A stretch of DNA of 64,000 bases from Enterococcus sp. HY326 (GCF_026157065.1 NZ_JANLGQ010000004.1:124001-188000), one strand, 5' to 3'. Shown: positions 48,513 through 58,617, numbered from the stretch's first letter. Numbers and translations: made by a program. The notes: generated by a model from the sequence alone, not told the origin.

Positions 48513-49449
48513 ATGAGTTTTGGGCTTTTTGCGTATTGGCAAAATGCAATTTAGCGTATTTCCCTAGTAATTCTAGGCCGCCTTTTTTTAAAATGCGGCT
48601 GGCAACTTGATCTGATTTAGCTCCAGCACCAGAGGGCAATTGCAAACCGACTTCTGCTGATTCTTCTGCCAGTTCATTTAAAAAACTGGCACGACAGAGA
48701 ATCGAAGCGGCGGCAACGGCTAAGTGATATTGTTCGCCTTTAGTGATGAAGTAAATTTTTTCGCTGACCTGATTTTTTTCTGCGGCAAGATATTTGCGGT
48801 AATTGCCCTCCGGAGTAAACTGGTCAATTAAAATAGCGTCAGGTTTAGTTGGCGCAATTTTTGCTAAGAGCAAACTGATTGCTTGATTATGCAAAACTAC
48901 TTTCATGTGGACAGCATTGTATTTTGGCTGTACGGCATTGTATTTTTCCGGTGTCACAACGAGCAGCTGATAGTCAATCAAGCCTTCTAACTGGCTGGCA
49001 ATTTGCTTAATCTGCAAATCGGTTAGCTCCTTTGAATCACGGACCCCCAGCGCTTTTAATTCGGCCAATTTTTCTTTAGGCGCATAGGCCGCACAGACAA
49101 CTAATGGACCGAAGTAACTGCCGTTGCCGACTTCATCACTGCCGATGACTGACAGCTGACTAAATCCAGCCGGTAAGCCGGGCTTTGCTGCCGCCGATTT
49201 TTTTTTCGCAGCAGTTGCTGTTCCGCTGGCGTTGCTTGCTTGTGGTGAACTGTCCCATTGCTGGGCTTCTTTTTCCGCAGCCGGCCCTTGGAACATAACT
49301 TTGCCGGAATTATAAATGGTCACGGCAGTTGTACCTTTTTTAGCGAAGAGCTGGGCGTGGGGAACTTGTTTTTTTTCAGCAAATCCTTGATAATAGGATA
49401 AGATTTTTTGATAAGTATTGGTATCAGGTTTTAAGACGATGGTTGCCAT
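48505..49449 (-). CDS. rnhC: ribonuclease HIII
   Basis: 314-residue RNase H that removes RNA from RNA:DNA hybrids. An N-terminal TBP-like domain (DUF3378, about 1-85) and an Ala-rich linker precede the type II RNase H core starting VIGSDEVGNGSYFGPLVV (catalytic Asp-Glu), then VRDSKELTD and DQFTPEGNYRKYL. ATG 49449 follows GAGGATTCTTC; an upstream in-frame ATG is out of place. Divergent from zapA, as usual in Lactobacillales. Confidence 0.93.
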   Translation of the reverse strand: MATIVLKPDTNTYQKILSYYQGFAEKKQVPHAQLFAKKGTTAVTIYNSGKVMFQGPAAEKEAQQWDSSPQASNASGTATAAKKKSAAAKPGLPAGFSQLSVIGSDEVGNGSYFGPLVVCAAYAPKEKLAELKALGVRDSKELTDLQIKQIASQLEGLIDYQLLVVTPEKYNAVQPKYNAVHMKVVLHNQAISLLLAKIAPTKPDAILIDQFTPEGNYRKYLAAEKNQVSEKIYFITKGEQYHLAVAAASILCRASFLNELAEESAEVGLQLPSGAGAKSDQVASRILKKGGLELLGKYAKLHFANTQKAQNSLK

Positions 49450-49582
49450 GAAGAATCCTCGTTTCTTTTTTCTGATATTTATCATATAATAGGAACAACT
49501 TTTTTGAAAGGAATTCTGATTAATTTAGCATTCCCAACGGACTTCTGCTAAAATGGAAGCTAAAGGTTGATTTAGGAAGGAA

Positions 49583-50029
49583 ATGATTGAAGTGGCCTTA
49601 GAAAAAAATCGCTACAAAGCGGTCATCGACGGCAAGACTTATACCATAATTGGTTCAAAGAATAAACAGCACATGGATTTGGTCAATCAGCTCGTGAATG
49701 ACCAATTAAAAGAAATTCGTCAAATTTCTCCCAGCGTCACCAAGGAGGAAGGGGCTGTCCTCTTAGCAATTAATGCAGTCTCTGATCAATTGACGAAGCA
49801 AACGCGGATTTTACATTTGGAAAAAGAAATCGCCGAATTAAAGCAGCGGCAAATTCGCATGGTGGAATTAGAAAATCGAATGAAGCGGATGGAGGCTTTG
49901 GAACAAGAAGCCCGTGATGTTTTAAAAAAGCAAGGGCGCAGTGATGTAGAAGTCCACAATCATGTGGAGGCCCAGCAGATTTTAAATGAAAATCGCAAGC
50001 AACAAATCAAAGAAAAGACACAGAGTTAA
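49583..50029 (+). CDS. zapA: cell division protein ZapA
   Basis: Z-ring-associated protein, 148 residues: ZapA core (about 1-90, YKAVIDGKTYTIIGSKNKQH, ...LLAINAVSDQL) with a long coiled-coil tail (about 85-130). ATG 49583 is only two bases from GGAAGG; GTG 49592 would have better spacing, so the N-terminus is uncertain by three residues. Starts the zapA-cvpA pair upstream of mutS2. Confidence 0.87.
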   Translation: MIEVALEKNRYKAVIDGKTYTIIGSKNKQHMDLVNQLVNDQLKEIRQISPSVTKEEGAVLLAINAVSDQLTKQTRILHLEKEIAELKQRQIRMVELENRMKRMEALEQEARDVLKKQGRSDVEVHNHVEAQQILNENRKQQIKEKTQS

Positions 50030-50043
50030 CGAAAGGACACATT

Positions 50044-50592
50044 ATGCTAACCCTTGGGATTCTTTTGTTATTAGGGATTGCCTTTTATTCCGGCGCACGG
50101 CGGGGACTGGCAATGCAACTAGTATATACGGTCGGCTATTTTGCCACCTTTATTATCGCCCGGACTTACTATCAAGACTTGGCACCCTCTTTGGAATTAT
50201 TAATTCCTTATCCAGCAGTCACGGAAAATGCAACGATGGTCTTTTTCGACCAGCAGATTTCCTTAAACTTAGATCAAGCGTTTTATGCCGCCACAGCTTT
50301 TTTAATTATCACCTTTATTGGCTGGTTGGCAACTCGCTTTGTCGCAATTTTCTTTAAAAAATTGACCTACATTCCAATTTTAAAACAATTTGATTGGGTG
50401 GCAGGGGGCGTTCTCAGTTTTATTGTGGTCTATGTCGGAGTTTTTCTGATTTTAACGATTGCCAGCTACGTGCCAATGGAGGCTGTGCAAAATCAATTTG
50501 AAAGATCTGAAGTCGCCCGCAGCATTGTCACCAACACGCCAATTCTTTCCAATATGATGGAAAATTTGTGGGTGACTCAAATTATCGGCTGA
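50044..50592 (+). CDS. cvpA: CvpA family membrane protein
   Basis: 182 residues with four membrane segments (about 1-30, 75-100, 112-135 and a terminal region), typical of the CvpA/colicin V production family. GAAAGGA precedes the ATG; 14 bases after zapA. Function in Gram-positives is not settled. A terminator-like stem lies between it and mutS2. Confidence 0.86.
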   Translation: MLTLGILLLLGIAFYSGARRGLAMQLVYTVGYFATFIIARTYYQDLAPSLELLIPYPAVTENATMVFFDQQISLNLDQAFYAATAFLIITFIGWLATRFVAIFFKKLTYIPILKQFDWVAGGVLSFIVVYVGVFLILTIASYVPMEAVQNQFERSEVARSIVTNTPILSNMMENLWVTQIIG

Positions 50593-50619
50593 TTAAACGA
50601 GTCGAGTAAATTAACATAC

Positions 50620-50742
50620 TTGTGACAGAAGTAGTCAGCTTTTGTTCACAGTTCATCAAGGTTGTGACATAAGGACAGACAGAAAAATTCGCCGTCAAAG
50701 GCGAGCACCTCTTCTGGAAACGGCTTATGTTGCAACTTTTTT
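50620..50742 (+). terminator. hairpin pair between cvpA and mutS2
   Basis: CTTGTGACAGAAG (50620-50632) pairs with CTTTTGTTCACAG (50639-50651). Then GTTGTGACATAAG (50661-50673) pairs with CTTATGTTGCAAC (50724-50736, two wobbles), enclosing TCGCC/GGCGA and followed by T6. A conventional terminator or attenuator before mutS2. Confidence 0.6.
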
Positions 50743-50786
50743 AGCGGAGTAAATAAACTCAAAAATTGAGTTGAGAAGGTGAAAAT

Positions 50787-53150
50787 ATGAATCAACGAAT
50801 TTTAACGACCTTAGAATTTAATAAAGTAAAAAAAGCCCTTGAAAATTACTTGGCAACTGACCAAGGAATGGAAGAGCTGGAAAAATTAGTGCCAATCAAT
50901 GACCGCCAACGGATTCAAACCGCCTTAGATGAAACCGAAGACGGTTTAAAGGTTCAACGACTGCGGGGCGGCATTCCCGTGCCGAAATTGAAAAGTATTC
51001 GGCCTCATATGAAACGAATCGAAATCGGCGCTAATCTAAACGGTATCGAATTAGCTGAAGTGGCTCGTGTCTTAAGTACCACCAATGAGGTAAGCAAATT
51101 TTTCGGTGATTTAGCGGATAGTGAAATTGAATTTGCCCGCCTGTATCATTGGAATGAGCAATTAGTAACGATTCCTGCTCTAACCCGTCGTTTAAAAGAG
51201 GCGATTGATGAAGACGGCCGTGTGACAGACGAGGCTTCGCCAGAGCTACGGAGCATTCGCCAAAGCATCCGTCGCAGCGAACAAAGTGTTCGGGAAAATC
51301 TGGATAGTATTGTTCGTGGAAAAAATGCCAAATATCTTAGTGACGCTTTGGTAACGATGCGTAATGACCGTTATGTGATTCCAGTGAAAGCCGAATACCG
51401 CAATATTTTTGGCGGCGTTGTCCACGACCAAAGTTCGTCAGGACAAACTTTATTTATTGAGCCCAAACAAATTGTCGAATTAAATAATCGCCTGCGGCAG
51501 CATCAAATTGCTGAGCGCACAGAAATCGAACGAATTTTATCAGAATTATCCGCAGAGCTAGTTCCTTATCGCCGAGATATTTTACAAAATGCTTATGTGA
51601 TTGGCCAATTTGATTTTATCAACGCTAAAGCTCGTTACGGAAAAGAAATCAAAGCGATTGTTCCTGAAATCACTGAAGACAATCAGGTAGATTTTCGCCA
51701 AGCTCGGCATCCTTTGATTGATCCGGAAAAAGTCGTACCCAATGATATTGCAATTGGCCGAGATTATCAGGCGGTGGTTATCACAGGTCCTAATACTGGG
51801 GGGAAAACCATCACACTGAAAACTTTAGGTCTGCTGCAACTAATGGGCCAAGCCGGTTTAGCTATTCCGGCGGGTGAAGAAAGCACGATGGGGATTTTTG
51901 ATGAGGTCTATGCCGACATCGGTGACGAACAGTCGATTGAACAAAGCCTGTCGACATTTTCATCTCATATGACAAACATTGTTAGCATTTTAGATAAAGT
52001 CGACGAAAAAAGTTTGGTGCTCTTTGATGAACTAGGTGCGGGAACCGATCCGCAGGAGGGGGCCGCTCTCGCAATTGCAATCCTCGATTTTCTCGGAGCC
52101 AAATCAGCTTATGTGATGGCGACAACTCATTATCCTGAGTTAAAAATTTACGGCTACAATCGTCCCGGCACAATCAATGCTAGCATGGAATTTGATGTCG
52201 ATACTTTAAGTCCGACCTATCGTTTATTAATCGGGGTACCTGGGCGCAGTAATGCCTTTGAAATTTCTCGGCGGCTAGGTCTTGCTCCAACGGTGATTGA
52301 TTCAGCCAAACAAATTATGGATGATGAAAGCCAAGATTTAAATGAAATGATTGCCGACTTAGAAAATCGCCGCAAAATGGCAGAGACCGAATATTTAGAA
52401 GTCCGCTATCATATGGATGAGGCTGAAAAACTCCACAAGCAATTGGAAGATGCCTATAGTTATTTCTATGAAGAACGGGAAAAAGAATTGGCGAAGGCCC
52501 GTAAAGATGCCAATAAAATTGTCGAAGATGCACAAGAAAAAGCCGAGAAGGTCATCTCTGACATTCGTAAAATGCAATTAGCGGGGGGCAACAGTGGCGT
52601 CAAAGAGCATCAATTAATTGATGCCCGCACGCAGCTTGCTGGTCTGCGGCAAGAGGAAGACCACTTGCAAAAGAATAAAGTTTTGAAAAAAGCTAAGGAA
52701 CAAAAACGCATGAAAGCTGGCGACGAAGTCATGGTCAATACTTATGGTCAGCGGGGCACGCTAATTAAAAAAGAAGGAGATAGCTGGCAGGTTCAAATCG
52801 GCATTTTAAAAATGACGGTGCCGGAAAGTGATATGACTGTTGTAGCACCGATGAAAGAACCGGTGCAACGGGTGGTCAATACAGTGCGTTCTAGCCAAGC
52901 GAGCCATGTCGCCAATCAATTAGACTTACGGGGCCAGCGCTATGAAGAAGCGCTGGCAGAAGTCGATCAATATTTAGACGCCGCAATTTTAGCCGGCTAT
53001 CCGCAGGTGACGATTGTTCACGGCAAAGGTACCGGCGCTCTGCGACAAGGGATTACCGATTATTTAAAAAATCATCGAAGTGTTGCAAGCTTCGAATTTG
53101 CGCCGAATAATCAAGGGGGCAATGGCGCTACAATTGTGAAGTTTAAATAG
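50787..53150 (+). CDS. mutS2: endonuclease MutS2
   Basis: 787-residue MutS homolog that limits recombination and in Bacillus helps rescue collided ribosomes. MutS core with Walker A GPNTGGKT (334-341), LSTFSSHM, DELGAGTDPQEGAA; a long coiled coil (about 520-620); a C-terminal Smr nuclease domain with LDLRGQRYEEAL and VHGKGTGALRQGI. The ATG follows GAGAAGGTG. No mutL or mutS1 in the window. Confidence 0.95.
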   Translation: MNQRILTTLEFNKVKKALENYLATDQGMEELEKLVPINDRQRIQTALDETEDGLKVQRLRGGIPVPKLKSIRPHMKRIEIGANLNGIELAEVARVLSTTNEVSKFFGDLADSEIEFARLYHWNEQLVTIPALTRRLKEAIDEDGRVTDEASPELRSIRQSIRRSEQSVRENLDSIVRGKNAKYLSDALVTMRNDRYVIPVKAEYRNIFGGVVHDQSSSGQTLFIEPKQIVELNNRLRQHQIAERTEIERILSELSAELVPYRRDILQNAYVIGQFDFINAKARYGKEIKAIVPEITEDNQVDFRQARHPLIDPEKVVPNDIAIGRDYQAVVITGPNTGGKTITLKTLGLLQLMGQAGLAIPAGEESTMGIFDEVYADIGDEQSIEQSLSTFSSHMTNIVSILDKVDEKSLVLFDELGAGTDPQEGAALAIAILDFLGAKSAYVMATTHYPELKIYGYNRPGTINASMEFDVDTLSPTYRLLIGVPGRSNAFEISRRLGLAPTVIDSAKQIMDDESQDLNEMIADLENRRKMAETEYLEVRYHMDEAEKLHKQLEDAYSYFYEEREKELAKARKDANKIVEDAQEKAEKVISDIRKMQLAGGNSGVKEHQLIDARTQLAGLRQEEDHLQKNKVLKKAKEQKRMKAGDEVMVNTYGQRGTLIKKEGDSWQVQIGILKMTVPESDMTVVAPMKEPVQRVVNTVRSSQASHVANQLDLRGQRYEEALAEVDQYLDAAILAGYPQVTIVHGKGTGALRQGITDYLKNHRSVASFEFAPNNQGGNGATIVKFK

Positions 53151-53237
53151 AACACTTATTAAGAGTAAGCAGATTATTAGGCATCGAAAAATGACGGTGC
53201 TATAATAATGGCAGTGAAAAACTAGGAGGTATGTCAA

Positions 53238-53552
53238 ATGGCACAAGTTGTAACAGATAAAACATTTAATACTGAAACAGAACAAGGTTTGGTTTTAGTT
53301 GACTTTTGGGCTACTTGGTGTGGACCTTGTCGCATGCAAGCACCAATCTTAGATCAATTGGAAGAAGAATACGACGAATCAGAATTCAGAGTGGTGAAAA
53401 TGGATGTGGATGAAAATCCGGAAACACCAGCATCATTCGGAATCATGAGCATCCCAACTTTACTGTTGAAAAAAGACGGCGAAGTTGTAGATAAAGTAAT
53501 TGGTGTTCATAGCAAAGACCAATTAAAAGAATTAATCAGTCAACATATGTAA
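53238..53552 (+). CDS. trxA: thioredoxin
   Basis: 104-residue disulfide reductase with the classic WCGPC active site (C28, C31), DFWATWCGPCR and cis-proline PTLLLKKDG. TAGGAGGT precedes the ATG; TATAAT at 53201-53206 is a likely -10 with a weak -35. Standard position between mutS2 and uvrC. Confidence 0.95.
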   Translation: MAQVVTDKTFNTETEQGLVLVDFWATWCGPCRMQAPILDQLEEEYDESEFRVVKMDVDENPETPASFGIMSIPTLLLKKDGEVVDKVIGVHSKDQLKELISQHM

Positions 53553-53568
53553 GCTGAAAAATTACTAA

Positions 53569-53607
53569 TCTGCAGTGCAAGAAAAACTTGTGCTGCAGAC
53601 TTTTTTT
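53569..53607 (+). terminator. trxA terminator
   Basis: TCTGCAGTGCAAG pairs with CTTGTGCTGCAGA with a central mismatch pair, then seven T. Confidence 0.85.
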
Positions 53608-53745
53608 GTTTTCAAAAAAAATCAACCCAACGCCAGTCGGCTTAAAATGACTTCTCTTGACTTGGCATGTTATAATAAGTCAGTAATTTGAGAACATCAG
53701 TTCCTTTAGTTTTCATTACCTAAGACTAGTGAGGATGACTTTTCC

Positions 53746-55545
53746 ATGAATGAACGAATTAGAAATAAATTGGCCCTGCTACCGGATCAGCCGGGTTGTT
53801 ATTTATATAAAGATAAATACGGCACTATCATCTATGTCGGCAAAGCTAAGATTTTAAAAAATCGTGTGCGGTCTTATTTTACCGGCAGTCATGACACTAA
53901 AACCGAGCGGCTTGTTAGTGAGATTGATGATTTAGAATATATTGTGACAGAATCCAATATTGAAGCCTTGCTTTTAGAAATTAATTTGATTAAGAAAAAT
54001 GATCCTAAGTATAATATTATGCTGAAGGATGATAAAACTTATCCCTTTATCAAAATTACCAATGAGGATTATCCGCGACTTTTAATCACCCGTAAAGTGT
54101 TAAAAGACAAGGCTTTGTATTTTGGTCCTTATCCCGATGTCGGCGCCGCTAATGAAACAAAACGATTGCTAGATCGCTTGTTTCCTTTGCGAAAATGCAA
54201 GGTTTTGCCTAAAGAAGTTTGCTTGTATTACCATATGGGTCAATGTTTGGCCCCCTGTGTTTTCAATGTTCCGAAAGAAACCTATAAAGATATGGTCAAG
54301 GAAATCAAGAAATTCTTGAATGGTGGCCATACAGCAATTCAAGACCAATTAAAAATTAAGATGGATACTGCAGCTGAACAGATGGAATTTGAAAAAGCTG
54401 CTGAGTACCGGGATCAAATCAACGCCATTGAAACAATTATGACCCGCCAAAAAATGACCAATGCCGATTTAATGGATCGGGATGTCTTTGGCTATGCGGT
54501 TGATAAAGGCTGGATGTGTGTCCAAGTCTTTTTTGTTCGACAAGGCAAATTAATTGAGCGGGATGTCTCGATTTTTCCTTTTTATAATGATGCAGAGGAT
54601 GATTTTTTGACGTACATCGGCCAATTTTATCAAGAGAATCAGCACTTTGTTCCAAAGGAAGTGCTAATTCCAGATGATATTGATATGCCCAGTGTTGAAG
54701 CGCTGCTCAAGACTAAAGTTTTACAGCCACAGCGGGGAGAAAAGAAAAAGTTAGTCAAGCTGGCGGCTAAAAATGCCGGTGTTGCGCTAAATGAAAAATT
54801 TGATTTGATTGTCCGCAAGCAAGAGCGGACATTAGGCGCTGTGGACCGTTTAGGAAGCGCACTGAATATTCCGAGTCCAACCCGGATTGAAGCCTTTGAT
54901 AACTCAAATATCATGGGGACCGACCCAGTTTCGGCGATGGTGGTCTTTATTGACGGCAAGCCTGCTAAAAATGAATACCGCAAATACAAAATTAAAACGG
55001 TCAAAGGGCCGGATGATTACGCTACGATGCGGGAGGTTATTTATCGCCGTTACTCGCGGGTTCTTAAAGAAGATTTACCTTTTCCGGATTTAATTTTAAT
55101 TGATGGGGGCAAAGGTCAGGTCGACGCTGCTCGAGATGTGCTGGACAATCAGCTAGGCTTAGATATTCCGATTGCCGGTCTAGCGAAAAATGACAAACAC
55201 AAAACTAGCGAATTACTCTTTGGCCCAAATTTAGAGGTGGTGCCATTAGAGCGCAACTCTCAGGAATTTTTCCTATTGCAGCGGATTCAAGATGAGGTCC
55301 ATCGATTTGCGATTACCTTCCATCGCCAGCTCCGCAGTAAAAATAGTTTCTCTTCTAAGCTGGATCAAATAGACGGCTTAGGTCCCAAGCGCAAAAAGCT
55401 TTTGCTGAAGGAATTTAAATCGGTTAAAAATATTACCGCCGCCAGCATTGAAGAATTACAGGCGATTGGCTTACCAAAAGGCGTTGCTGAAAATGTCTTT
55501 GCTGAGTTACACAAGACAGAAGAGTCAGAAAAAGAGCAGAACTAA
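53746..55545 (+). CDS. uvrC: excinuclease ABC subunit C
   Basis: 599-residue nuclease that makes both incisions in nucleotide excision repair. GIY-YIG domain at the N-terminus ([20 protein letters not shown]), UvrB-binding UVR motif (about 200-235), RNase H-like C-terminal nuclease with [14 protein letters not shown], and a terminal HhH pair ([16 protein letters not shown]). Full length. uvrA and uvrB are elsewhere. Confidence 0.95.
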   Translation: MNERIRNKLALLPDQPGCYLYKDKYGTIIYVGKAKILKNRVRSYFTGSHDTKTERLVSEIDDLEYIVTESNIEALLLEINLIKKNDPKYNIMLKDDKTYPFIKITNEDYPRLLITRKVLKDKALYFGPYPDVGAANETKRLLDRLFPLRKCKVLPKEVCLYYHMGQCLAPCVFNVPKETYKDMVKEIKKFLNGGHTAIQDQLKIKMDTAAEQMEFEKAAEYRDQINAIETIMTRQKMTNADLMDRDVFGYAVDKGWMCVQVFFVRQGKLIERDVSIFPFYNDAEDDFLTYIGQFYQENQHFVPKEVLIPDDIDMPSVEALLKTKVLQPQRGEKKKLVKLAAKNAGVALNEKFDLIVRKQERTLGAVDRLGSALNIPSPTRIEAFDNSNIMGTDPVSAMVVFIDGKPAKNEYRKYKIKTVKGPDDYATMREVIYRRYSRVLKEDLPFPDLILIDGGKGQVDAARDVLDNQLGLDIPIAGLAKNDKHKTSELLFGPNLEVVPLERNSQEFFLLQRIQDEVHRFAITFHRQLRSKNSFSSKLDQIDGLGPKRKKLLLKEFKSVKNITAASIEELQAIGLPKGVAENVFAELHKTEESEKEQN

Positions 55546-55562
55546 AGTTAATCAAGTTATTG

Positions 55563-55610
55563 AAAAGCTAATTGGAATCTCCTATGGGTGATTAATCCAG
55601 TTAGCTTTTT
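55563..55610 (+). terminator. uvrC terminator
   Basis: AAAAGCTAATTGG pairs with CCAGTTAGCTTTTT (one mismatch). Confidence 0.8.
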
Positions 55611-55752
55611 GTATTTTAAATTTTATTTTTCATATAAGAAAGCCTGCTAGTCTTTACGCCGTATAAAATTATCGATAAAATAAAAGTAAGAAAAGCTGGC
55701 AAGATTTTTAGCAAAGTTGCTGTTGTAACGAGAAGTGAAAGAGGGGGAGAAG

Positions 55753-56424
55753 ATGAAAAAAATTGCTATGGGCTTCATCGTATTCACAGGATTAATGCTT
55801 ACAGGCTGCAATAATCAAACAGAAAAATCGCAAGCGGTTGACTCGCAGGCTAGTTCTACCACTAGCAGTATTCTAGAAAGTAGCGAATCAACTGAATCAA
55901 CTAGTAGCCAGCAGACTCAAGAGACTAGCCGGACATCTGATACGAGTGGGAATACAACAGAAAGCTCCTCAATAGCTGATGCTGTTAATAAATTTCCTTA
56001 TGCTGTTGATTTGTCTGCTTTGGCTAGCTCTATCACGTTTTATCATGGCGTTAGTGTCAATTACCCAACCTCTTTTACATTAGATAACTTAATGTCTAGA
56101 GAGCCTCTCATTACGATAACCTTTGAAAGTCCCGACAATACAGTTGGAGCTTCAAAATATCAAGGCAGCATCACTGAAATTCCAACAAAGGAAATTCGGA
56201 TTTTCTCAGCTAAGGATGATTACATTCGGAGTGTTTTTGTGAATACGCAAATTAATTTGGACTTGCATATCGAAGGAGAGCATGACTATCAAGAAGGTGT
56301 CAATAACAGACCCATGTATTTGTTTGCGAATGCCGACGGTGGCTATTCGTTAGCTACGCCTAATTATGCTGGCAATGTGCTAGAGCAAGATCAAGATGTC
56401 ATGCAGGAAGTGTTGAGAGCATAA
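55753..56424 (+). CDS. lipoprotein with Ser/Thr-rich linker, unknown
   Basis: 223 residues. Signal peptide MKKIAMGFIVFTGLMLTG with lipobox LTGC, then about 60 residues almost all Ser, Thr, Glu, Gln and Asn (SSTTSSILESSESTESTSSQ), then a folded domain (about 85-220, FPYAVDLSALASSITFYHGV). ATG 55753 follows GAGGGGGAG. Surface-anchored; similar linker lipoproteins are frequent in enterococci. Function unknown. Confidence 0.75.
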   Translation: MKKIAMGFIVFTGLMLTGCNNQTEKSQAVDSQASSTTSSILESSESTESTSSQQTQETSRTSDTSGNTTESSSIADAVNKFPYAVDLSALASSITFYHGVSVNYPTSFTLDNLMSREPLITITFESPDNTVGASKYQGSITEIPTKEIRIFSAKDDYIRSVFVNTQINLDLHIEGEHDYQEGVNNRPMYLFANADGGYSLATPNYAGNVLEQDQDVMQEVLRA

Positions 56425-56439
56425 AAAGAATCAGAAATA

Positions 56440-56488
56440 AACTGCCAAAAATTTTCCACTATAACGGAATATTTTCGGCAGTTTTTTT
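56440..56488. terminator. terminator between the lipoprotein and the acetyltransferase gene
   Basis: AACTGCC pairs with GGCAGTT, with further AAAAT/ATTTT pairing inside and a T7 run. Confidence 0.75.
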
Positions 56489-56493
56489 ATTGG

Positions 56494-57055
56494 CTAGTTC
56501 TTAGACACTTCTTTTGATGAAATGATTTTTGCTAGACTTGGGCCCAACAGCTCCCTGCGACAAGCTTCAACTTCTTGAAAAGTGAAGCGACCTCCGTAGG
56601 CTAAAAATTCATAGAGCACACCAAATTCTTTTATAAAAAGATTTTGCGAAACAAAACCATTTTTCAAATAAAAATTTTTTCGCTTAATACGCTGTTGTTG
56701 GTTTTTGGCAGCACTATCCAACGCCTCAATCGTCAAGCCGATTTTTTTTGCCGCTGTAGACAGTGGGCAACGCTTGTAAAACTTTACTACCATAATATTG
56801 CCCCCGCAGATTTGGATCAATGGCAAAATAAAAGATGAAGACTTTGTCCTTTAAAACAACCGAATACAAAAAGCCGAGCCAACTATCTTTCTGCCAGACA
56901 CTTAGTAATTCAACAGCTGGCTTTTTTAGATTTCTCTGTAAAAACCAAAAAGGCATCCGTTCAAGTCGGGGAAAGGCAGCTTGATAGAGCTGTTTTATCT
57001 TGGCTAAAGCTACAGTTTGTTGTTTTGGCTGTTCAATTTTTTCAAAGGTGAGCAT
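56494..57055 (-). pseudogene. GNAT-family acetyltransferase frameshifted in an A8 tract
   Basis: Reading from ATG 57055 (after GGAGG) gives a GNAT fold with FYFAIDPNLRGQYYGSKVLQ (acetyl-CoA loop), then goes out of frame at GGC followed by eight A (plus-strand T8, 56742-56749), ending 11 codons later. With seven A the frame continues as IGLTIEALDSAAKNQQQRIK and KNFYLKNGF to 56494, giving about 186 residues, the expected GNAT length. A one-base slip in the homopolymer is therefore the sole defect: mutation, phase variation or a sequencing error. Confidence 0.82.
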
Positions 57056-57165
57056 GGCGCCTCCATTAGAAAAATATTTTGATAAAATTTTTCAACTTAT
57101 TAAAATAAAATGCAAGCAAGATTTTCACCTTGCTAAAAAATAAAATACGACCAGAGTTTTCAATA

Positions 57166-58617
57166 TTATTGATAAGCTGCGGGCAGCTTGAATAAATCTT
57201 GTGCCTCTAGCTGATATCCAATTTGCAATAATAAATCCTCCTGTCCTTTAGAGGTCATAAATTGAACTCCTAAAGGCAAGCCCTCTTTGGTCACATGCGT
57301 TGGCAAGCTGATGGCCGGTTGCCCGGTCAAATTGGCTAGCTGTGTGAAGGGTGATAGAGTCAGGCTTGGTTCAAACATCTGATAAATTAATTCCCCCTGT
57401 TGACCGACAGACAGCTCCTCAATGGCACTTAATTGCTGGCGAATCGAATCGCTTTGCAAATCTTGATCAATTCTCGGTGCCGGAAAAGCGGTGGTGGGTG
57501 TTAATAGTAAATCATAATCAGAAAATAACTTTTCCATCGCTTCCGCAGCGCTATCCCAAAGCTGCAGGGCTTGAATATATTTTTCAACCGGGACATTGGT
57601 TCCATACTGATACAAGCCCCAAGTAATTAATTCCATATCCTTTTGAGTCAAAGCTTTTCCTAATTGCTTGCTGATGCCGCTAAACATGGCTGCTGTTTCA
57701 GCACCATTCATCAAATAATAACTTTCCATTAATGCAACGCCATCGACTGGATAGGCGATTTCTGTAACGCTGTGGCCTTGTTGTTGCAATTCAGCCGCCA
57801 TTTTTTTTGTGGCGGTAATCGCCTCATCAGAAACCTGTGTGCCAACAGGCGATTCCGTTAGAAAAGCAATTTTAAAGGGGCGGTCTAATCTAGTATCCTG
57901 CCATTCGTCTTTTGGCGGATGATACGGTGCGGCTTTGGGATTGCCTCGTAATTGTAAAAATAAATGTTCTGTATCTCGCATTGAAACGGTCAAAGCAAAA
58001 TCAATAGAGGCCCCTTGCCAGCCACGATATTGTCCAGGTCCGGTAGGCATGGCGCCACGAGTTGGTTTTAAGCCAATTAATCCACTGAAGGAAGCGGGAA
58101 TTCGAATCGAACCGCCGCCGTCGCTAGCACCAGCAATCGGAAAAATGCCGCTGGCAACCGCCGCCGCTGCGCCGCCGCTAGAACCGCCGGGGGAATGCTC
58201 CAAATTCCACGGATTGCGGGTGACTCCGTATAATTCAGGATCAGTGATGTTTTTGAAACCGAATTCCGGGGAATTACTTTGTCCGGCGGGTACCAACCCG
58301 CTTGCGATTATTTTTTTTGTAAAGTTGGATGTTTTTTGGGCGAGAGCATCTTTAAAAAGCTGGGACGCTAAAGTTGCCGGCCAGCCTTTTTTTTCTTGAC
58401 CTAATATTTTTAAAGGAATGGGGAGTCCGTAAAATGTTTGTGTCTCATTATAATTTCCTTGGTTGAAATCTTTTTTTGCTTGAGCCAAATCCCAAGAAAT
58501 CAAAGCATTTAGCTGGGGATTTAAGGTTTGGATTTTTTTGTCTACCTGCTGATAAAATTCCGCTGGTGCCACCGCTCCTGTTTTAAATTGATTGACCCAA
58601 TATAAACCATCTTTCAT
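57166..58617 (-). CDS. amidase (amidase signature family)
   Basis: 483-residue serine hydrolase. Catalytic lysine in LPIPLKILG (about 68-76), the cis-serine loop SPGGSSGGAAAAV and the nucleophile region ASDGGGSIRIPASFSGLIG give a complete Ser-Ser-Lys triad. Related to GatA but shorter in its N-terminus and without GatB/GatC neighbours, so a stand-alone amidase acting on small amides or peptides is expected. GGAGGTTTTCTG precedes the ATG. Substrate unknown. Confidence 0.88.
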   Translation of the reverse strand: MKDGLYWVNQFKTGAVAPAEFYQQVDKKIQTLNPQLNALISWDLAQAKKDFNQGNYNETQTFYGLPIPLKILGQEKKGWPATLASQLFKDALAQKTSNFTKKIIASGLVPAGQSNSPEFGFKNITDPELYGVTRNPWNLEHSPGGSSGGAAAAVASGIFPIAGASDGGGSIRIPASFSGLIGLKPTRGAMPTGPGQYRGWQGASIDFALTVSMRDTEHLFLQLRGNPKAAPYHPPKDEWQDTRLDRPFKIAFLTESPVGTQVSDEAITATKKMAAELQQQGHSVTEIAYPVDGVALMESYYLMNGAETAAMFSGISKQLGKALTQKDMELITWGLYQYGTNVPVEKYIQALQLWDSAAEAMEKLFSDYDLLLTPTTAFPAPRIDQDLQSDSIRQQLSAIEELSVGQQGELIYQMFEPSLTLSPFTQLANLTGQPAISLPTHVTKEGLPLGVQFMTSKGQEDLLLQIGYQLEAQDLFKLPAAYQ

